9,259 bases of DNA from assembly GCA_965372385.1 (NCBI GenBank), contig CBDVCD010000126.1, positions 1 through 9,259 of the forward strand, written 5' to 3'. The notes beneath the pieces are model-generated. The model searched no databases and was not told the origin of the DNA. It saw only the letters and a program-made list of their open reading frames with translations. The stretch comes from JASJBU01 sp965372385. GTDB lineage: Bacteria > Pseudomonadota > Gammaproteobacteria > Chromatiales > Chromatiaceae. The position numbers were made by a program, and so were the translations under genes. Below, in pieces: positions 5,621-9,259 of this stretch (position 1 is the stretch's first letter; the number at the start of each line of letters is the position of its first letter).

Positions 5621-6451
5621 ATGAAGGACATTGAGTGTGTGCAATTTCTCCAGTGGGCCCTGCCGCAACTGCAGATGCGATGGCAGGGATTTCGCAAGGT
5701 GCGCCATCAAGTCTGCAAGCGTCTTACCAGACGCATCGAGGAATTGGCTCTGCCCAGCCTTCAGGCCTACCGGCAACACCTCCGGAATAACCGGGAAGAG
5801 TGGCGGATTCTGGATGGCCTCAGCCGCATCACCATCTCCCGCTTCTACCGCGACAAACGGGTATTCGGCATGTTAGAAGAGCAGTTTTTACCCTCTCTGG
5901 CAAAGCAGGTGCTGGAACAGGGCGGGAATAGACTGAGGATATGGAGTGCAGGCTGCGCCTCGGGCGAGGAACCCTATACCCTGTCACTGCTCTGGGCCTT
6001 TGCCCTGAGTAGCCGGTTTCCTGATCTCAGGCTGCATATTCTGGCGACAGACGCTGATCCGGGTCTGCTGGCGCGGGCCAATAAGGCCTTTTATAACTTC
6101 GGGAGTGTAAAGAATCTGCCTGAGACCTGGCGGGACGGTGCATTTCTGCAAACAGATGATCACTACTGTCTCCACCGACAATTCGCCAGACCTGTGGAAT
6201 TCCGCCAGCAGGATATACGAGACGCCATCCCAGATGGCCCCTTTCATCTCGTACTCTGCCGCAATCTCGTTTTTACCTATTTCGAGAGCGGGTTGCAGCA
6301 GGTTTTTCTGAACAGGCTTGAACGGGCCATGCACCCTGCCGGGGTTTTACTGCTGGGCGTCCATGAGTCCCTGCCTGAATCCGGGCATGGCTTTGCCGCC
6401 TCTTCAGCCCGCTGGGGTTTCTATGAGTTACAACCATCGAAAACGGTCTGA
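5621..6451 (+). CDS. CheR-type SAM-dependent methyltransferase
   Basis: This is a 276-residue protein, the usual length for CheR. An N-terminal helical domain (about 1-85) ends with TISRFYRDKRVF (71-82), the counterpart of the CheR NxTxFFRe motif with the Asn lost. The methyltransferase domain follows: RIWSAGCASGEEPYTLSLL (106-124, SAM-binding motif I), ILATDADPGLLARA (140-153, acidic residue binding the ribose), QQDIRD (186-191) and LVLCRNLVFTYF (210-221). CheR enzymes methylate glutamates on chemoreceptors using S-adenosylmethionine. No chemoreceptor, CheB or CheA gene is in view and there is no TPR or receptor-binding tail, so the target may be outside chemotaxis; many such orphan enzymes exist. 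The ribosome site is weak (AGAATCACCC). The start is supported by the family N-terminus and by the inverted-repeat leader. The core SAM motifs are intact, so it is probably active. Confidence 0.88.
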   Translation: MKDIECVQFLQWALPQLQMRWQGFRKVRHQVCKRLTRRIEELALPSLQAYRQHLRNNREEWRILDGLSRITISRFYRDKRVFGMLEEQFLPSLAKQVLEQGGNRLRIWSAGCASGEEPYTLSLLWAFALSSRFPDLRLHILATDADPGLLARANKAFYNFGSVKNLPETWRDGAFLQTDDHYCLHRQFARPVEFRQQDIRDAIPDGPFHLVLCRNLVFTYFESGLQQVFLNRLERAMHPAGVLLLGVHESLPESGHGFAASSARWGFYELQPSKTV

Positions 6452-6643
6452 TCATGCCCACCATGAAGCTGAAGCGAGCCGCAATCGAAGAAAACTTGCA
6501 GAAGAGATCCACCGATTGTACGCGGGGCATGCCACGGTATCCTGATATGATCAGCTCGATAGCGCCGGGAAGGCTAACATGAACCGTGTTATTGGGTAAG
6601 CGCCTGCAATGAGAAAAGCCGCAACTGTTATGGCACTGCTGGA

Positions 6644-7312
6644 ATGAGCAGGATTCGAATCTGGATCCTGTTCCTCGCGGCCATCTGCAGCGCCTGTGCG
6701 GCGCCAGTCAGGGATGCACCCGCGCCGAGTGAAAGCGAGCCGCGAAAAACGATCTATCTGGTGAGCCACGGCTGGCATGCCGGGATCGTGCTGCGGCGCG
6801 CCGAGATCCCTGACAGCGTCTGGCCAGCACCTGGGGATTTTCCCGATGCGCAATATTTGGAGGTGGGCTGGGGAGACATGGATTACTACCAGACACCGGA
6901 CGCCCACATGGGACTCATCCTCAAGGCGGCTCTGTTGCCTACCGCCAGCGTTCTGCACATTGTCGGTTTCAGCGGCTCCGTGCCGGCCTATTTCCCCTAC
7001 AGCGAGATCATTAGGATCAAGTTGTCCTCTGCCGGTTTTGAGCATCTCTCACGCACTATTGCGACAAGTTTCGCCAAGGACGAGGCCGGTAACACCACGT
7101 CACTGGGTCGCGGCCTCTACGGAAACAGCCACTTCTACCTATCCAGGGAGAGCTACCATCTGTTCAATACCTGCAATGTCTGGACCGCCCGGGCGCTGCG
7201 CGCCGCCGGTCTTCCCATCACCCCGGCGCGCACCGTTACCGTGGAAAGTCTCATGTCCCAGGCGCGCAAGTTTGGCATGCTGGTGCAATCGGGGCCGGAA
7301 CCTTCGGAGTGA
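6644..7312 (+). CDS. DUF2459/TIGR02117 family protein, exported
   Basis: This 222-residue protein is of the DUF2459 (TIGR02117) family, whose biochemical role is not known. Recognisable blocks are IYLVSHGWHAGIVL (37-50), YLEVGWGDMDYYQ (71-83), the ALLPTASVLHIVGF stretch (96-109) and GLYGNSHFYLS...YHLFNTCNVWTARALRAAGLP (157-191). The N-terminus (residues 1-18) is a short export signal, SRIRIWILFLAAICSAC. Cys18 might be lipidated, but Cys at position -3 makes it a poor lipobox, so Sec export with other cleavage is also possible. The conserved His, Glu, Asn and Cys residues suggest a papain-like or NlpC-like hydrolase fold, which is only an inference. The gene starts 192 bases after the CheR gene with a weak CTGGA ribosome site. 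In rhizobia members lie near urease genes; no urease gene is seen here. Confidence 0.82.
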   Translation: MSRIRIWILFLAAICSACAAPVRDAPAPSESEPRKTIYLVSHGWHAGIVLRRAEIPDSVWPAPGDFPDAQYLEVGWGDMDYYQTPDAHMGLILKAALLPTASVLHIVGFSGSVPAYFPYSEIIRIKLSSAGFEHLSRTIATSFAKDEAGNTTSLGRGLYGNSHFYLSRESYHLFNTCNVWTARALRAAGLPITPARTVTVESLMSQARKFGMLVQSGPEPSE

Positions 7313-7382
7313 AGCGTCAGGGGGATTCATAACCGGCCGAACATCAACATAAGGCCGCGGGCTGTGGCCATTGGAGCAAGAT

Positions 7383-7704
7383 ATGAAACAGCTCAGAAAA
7401 ATCCTGCTGGTACTGGACCCCGAGGCGCTACGTCGGCAAGGTCTGGATCGGTTGCTGGCGAACCTATCGGTGGCTGAAACACGGCGCCACCTGGTGCTAG
7501 GCCCCCCCGGAAGAAGTGATCCCGAAGCTTGCCTCGCGCGAGGACATCGAGTTGATCGTAATGGAGACGGTTGTGCGTACCGGTATCCCGGGACTGTTGA
7601 TCGGCAATGCGGCCGAGAGGATTCTCGATGGCGTCGAGTGCGATGTGCTCGCCATAAAACCCGAGGGATTCGTCACCCCGGTCACACTCACCCATTCGGA
7701 GTAG
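7383..7704 (+). pseudogene. UspE-like universal stress protein, internally deleted and frameshifted
   Basis: A ribosome site (GGAG, 7373-7376) and the ATG at 7383 open a frame reading MKQLRKILLVLDPEA, the first strand of a UspE-type tandem universal stress protein. About 30 residues later it switches without a break to RRHLVLG and then, past a run of seven C (7502-7508), to another frame reading PEEVIPKLASREDIELIVMETVVRTGIPGLLIGN..., the C-terminal half of the second Usp domain, ending with PEGFVTPVTL. The family has about 300 residues and here about 106 remain, so roughly 200 residues from the middle are lost. A one-base change at the C run is needed to join the frames. The nucleotide-binding glycine in the family VMGTV motif is Glu here (GAG at 7564). 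No function is expected. The frameshift alone might be a sequencing error, but the deletion is not. Confidence 0.75.
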
Positions 7705-7791
7705 CGACTGCGCTATGGGTAACAGCGGATTGGAATCGAGGATGGGCAACAGGTACTCCGTCAACCTTGCTTTGACCGAATACCAGGCCGC

Positions 7792-8616
7792 ATGAAAAAC
7801 CGAATGATAAAAAACATCCTGCTCCTGCTACTTGGACTTGCCCTGTTGAATGGTTGTATGTATCTGCAACAGCCCTCGATGATCTTTTTCCCTTACGCAA
7901 CGCTTGGCCAAACACCGGCGGAGTGGGGACTTGCGTATGAGGATGTCTTCCTGGATACCGAGGATGGCCTACGCTTACATGGCTGGTACATCCCACGTCA
8001 TGGATCAAAGCAGGCTCTGCTCTTTTTTCACGGTAATGCGGGCAACATCTCCCATCGCGGCGTCTCCGTGGAGATCTTTCACCGGCTTGGCCTGAATGTC
8101 TTTATCTTCGACTACCAGGGTTACGGTATGAGCCAGGGCAAGCCTGATGAGAATGGACTTTATACAGACGCCAGGGCAGCCTGGCGCTATCTGACCAATG
8201 AGCGAGGGTTCGATCAGGAAGATATCATCCTGTTCGGTCGTTCGCTTGGGGGTGCCGTGGCGGCAGAACTGGCTGTGGAGATTCAGCCGGGAGGGCTAAT
8301 TCTCGAGTCAACATTCAGCTCCGCAAGGGATGTGGCCAATGCAGTTTTTCCTATTCTTTCCCGCTTGATTTTTCTGCGTTACGATTTCAATACCGAGGCC
8401 CATGTCGGGCGGGTGGCGTGTCCGGTGCTGGTGCTGCACAGTCCCGACGATGAGATCATTCCGTTCCGTCTTGGAGAGAAGGTATTTCAGGCGGCCAATG
8501 AGCCAAAATCCTTCGTGAAGATGAGGGGCGACCACAATAGCGGGTTTCTTATGAGCCAGCCGGACTACGAACGGGCGCTTGGCGCGTTTGTCTCTCCTGC
8601 GAATAGAGGAAGGTAA
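7792..8616 (+). CDS. Alpha/beta hydrolase lipoprotein (BEM46/ABHD13-like)
   Basis: This 274-residue serine hydrolase has a lipoprotein signal: basic MKNRMIKN, a hydrophobic LLLLLGLALL stretch and a lipobox L-N-G-C with Cys22, so it is likely membrane-anchored facing the periplasm. The fold follows the BEM46/ABHD13-like subgroup: HGWYIPRHGSKQALLFFHGNAGN (63-85) with the oxyanion HGNAG, IFDYQGYGMSQG (105-116), the nucleophile elbow LFGRSLGG (147-154, Ser151), LVLHSPDDEIIP (213-224, Asp220 as the acid) and MRGDHNSGF (244-252, His248). The full triad is present and the length is normal. Substrates of this subgroup are mostly unknown; lipid or ester hydrolysis is the general expectation. The start has only weak ribosome pairing (CCAGG). 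It follows the UspE relic by 87 bases and converges on the phosphodiesterase gene 50 bases later. Confidence 0.88.
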   Translation: MKNRMIKNILLLLLGLALLNGCMYLQQPSMIFFPYATLGQTPAEWGLAYEDVFLDTEDGLRLHGWYIPRHGSKQALLFFHGNAGNISHRGVSVEIFHRLGLNVFIFDYQGYGMSQGKPDENGLYTDARAAWRYLTNERGFDQEDIILFGRSLGGAVAAELAVEIQPGGLILESTFSSARDVANAVFPILSRLIFLRYDFNTEAHVGRVACPVLVLHSPDDEIIPFRLGEKVFQAANEPKSFVKMRGDHNSGFLMSQPDYERALGAFVSPANRGR

Positions 8617-8666
8617 TCAAATCCTCAATCTGCCGGAAAACGAAGCCTCCCTTTAGAGACCCCCGG

Positions 8667-9259
8667 CTACCAGATTATGTCTCCCTGCGCATAGGTTTCA
8701 AGCACCCTTTCTGGGAAGTCTATAAATACACCATCAACGCCGAGTTTATGCATTTTATCTATGTCCTCTGGGTGGTTTACGGTATAAACATAGACCTGCA
8801 AGCCTCTGGTATGCGCATCATCAACAAACCGCTGATCTACACAATCCAAGGATGGGTGCACCGAAAAAGCGCCGAGGTCTTCAGCAAATTTCGCATCATC
8901 AACAAGAAGCCCTTTTATCAGAGCTCCAAGTTTTATATCTTGGCTTAATCGTTTCATTTCTAATAACTCCCGATGATTAAACGAAGACACTAATATCGCT
9001 TCTTTATCCCATCCTCTCTTGATGAGATTTGATATCAACTCAGAAACAGGAGCAGCGGTATTTGGCCCCCTAAGTTCAATATTGAGACAGGCTTGGGAAT
9101 CAATCACCTCACAGACCTCCTCAAGAGTCGGAATGCGCTGACCATCGCCGGCATCTAGCGATCGTAAATACTCAAAAGACTGCTCGCTCAAATAACCAAC
9201 TCCGTTGGTTTTTCTCTCAAGCCGTTTATTGTTAAAAACGACAAGTTGTCCATCCACGT
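8667..9259 (-). CDS. Glycerophosphodiester phosphodiesterase-like protein, partial (N-terminus outside window)
   Basis: About 197 residues of the C-terminal portion are visible; the frame runs off the right edge, so the GTG at 9257 is not taken as the real start. It matches the GDPD family (TIM barrel, cleaves glycerophosphodiesters to glycerol 3-phosphate and an alcohol): VDGQLVVFNNKRLERKTNG, the IPTLEEVCEVI helix, LNIELRGPNTA (metal-ligand Glu), ILVSSFNHRELLEMK, LGVDGVFIDFPERVL. The oddity is FNN where the family has the F/x-H-D motif: the catalytic His and the following Asp are both Asn (AAC AAT). That would normally abolish activity, so this may be a catalytically dead or re-purposed copy, or an early decay stage. 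Base composition here is clearly lower in GC than the neighbouring genes. The stop at 8667 is followed by the convergent hydrolase gene. Confidence 0.85.
   Translation of the reverse strand, partial: VDGQLVVFNNKRLERKTNGVGYLSEQSFEYLRSLDAGDGQRIPTLEEVCEVIDSQACLNIELRGPNTAAPVSELISNLIKRGWDKEAILVSSFNHRELLEMKRLSQDIKLGALIKGLLVDDAKFAEDLGAFSVHPSLDCVDQRFVDDAHTRGLQVYVYTVNHPEDIDKMHKLGVDGVFIDFPERVLETYAQGDIIW

Noticed and set aside
6423..6582. Two small plus-strand frames after the CheR gene: 42 codons from 6454 (MPTMKLKRAAIEENLQ) and 40 codons from 6423 (MSYNHRKRSDHAHHEAEA).
   Set aside because: Neither has a convincing ribosome site or a recognisable family, and they overlap each other or the CheR end. 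I see no other feature in 6452-6643.
6777..7352. A 191-codon plus-strand frame overlapping the DUF2459 gene.
   Set aside because: It is Pro/Ser/Arg-rich, as expected for an off-frame reading of GC-rich DNA, while the overlapping frame has clear family motifs.
7502..7508. The C7 run as a programmed frameshift or phase-variation switch.
   Set aside because: The gene around it also has a large internal deletion and a lost nucleotide-binding glycine, so no functional product would result in either phase.
1..9259. CRISPR arrays, tRNA or rRNA genes, riboswitches, transposase genes, defence systems.
   Set aside because: No regular direct repeats, no RNA-gene signatures and no transposase or defence-type protein motifs were seen. 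The only mobile-element trace is the intron tail.

Overview
The window reads as an accessory or decaying stretch of a proteobacterial chromosome, most likely gammaproteobacterial. This is inferred from the protein families and from a GC content of about 55-58% in hand-counted lines; no rRNA, tRNA or other taxonomic marker is present. Intact genes encode an MgtC/DUF4010 membrane protein (-), a CapA-type metallophosphatase (-), a 79-residue cysteine-containing protein (+), a ribosome-hibernation factor fused to a cold-shock domain (-), a CheR-type methyltransferase (+), a DUF2459/TIGR02117 protein (+) and an alpha/beta-hydrolase lipoprotein (+). The right edge carries the C-terminal part of a glycerophosphodiester phosphodiesterase-like gene (-).

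Between the intact genes lie at least four broken genes and one broken mobile element. They are the N-terminal piece of a beta-CASP metallo-beta-lactamase hydrolase (about 1390-1646, -); the 3' end (domains V and VI) of a group II intron (about 1690-1868, +); a Clp1/GlmU-type P-loop kinase cut off at its C-terminus where the intron ends (1865-2449, -); a SagB-type nitroreductase with two missing segments and a frame change (about 3780-4143, +); and a UspE-like double universal stress protein reduced to its two ends plus a frameshift at a C7 run (7383-7704, +). The phosphodiesterase at the right edge has Asn-Asn where its family has the catalytic His-Asp pair, and it lies in visibly more AT-rich DNA.

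Layout: 63-2494 is a minus-strand block (mgtC-like gene, MBL remnant, kinase remnant) with the intron relic antisense inside it. CapA (-) diverges from the SagB relic (+). The 79-aa gene (+) converges on the hibernation-factor gene (-), and two hairpins lie between them. That gene diverges from the CheR gene (+), whose leader holds a perfect 10-bp inverted repeat next to a candidate extended -10 promoter. From 5621 to 8616 all genes are on the plus strand with gaps of about 70-190 bases, then meet the minus-strand phosphodiesterase.

Several families here (hibernation factor, universal stress protein, SagB-type nitroreductase, MBL RNase-like protein, Clp1-like polynucleotide kinase, MgtC) fit an RNA, ribosome and stress-survival theme. 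The parsimonious reading is a stress-type gene island undergoing erosion. I see no clear new defence or biosynthetic system. The most informative items are the intron/kinase junction, the SagB and UspE relics, the HD-to-NN change in the phosphodiesterase, and the inverted repeats next to promoters.
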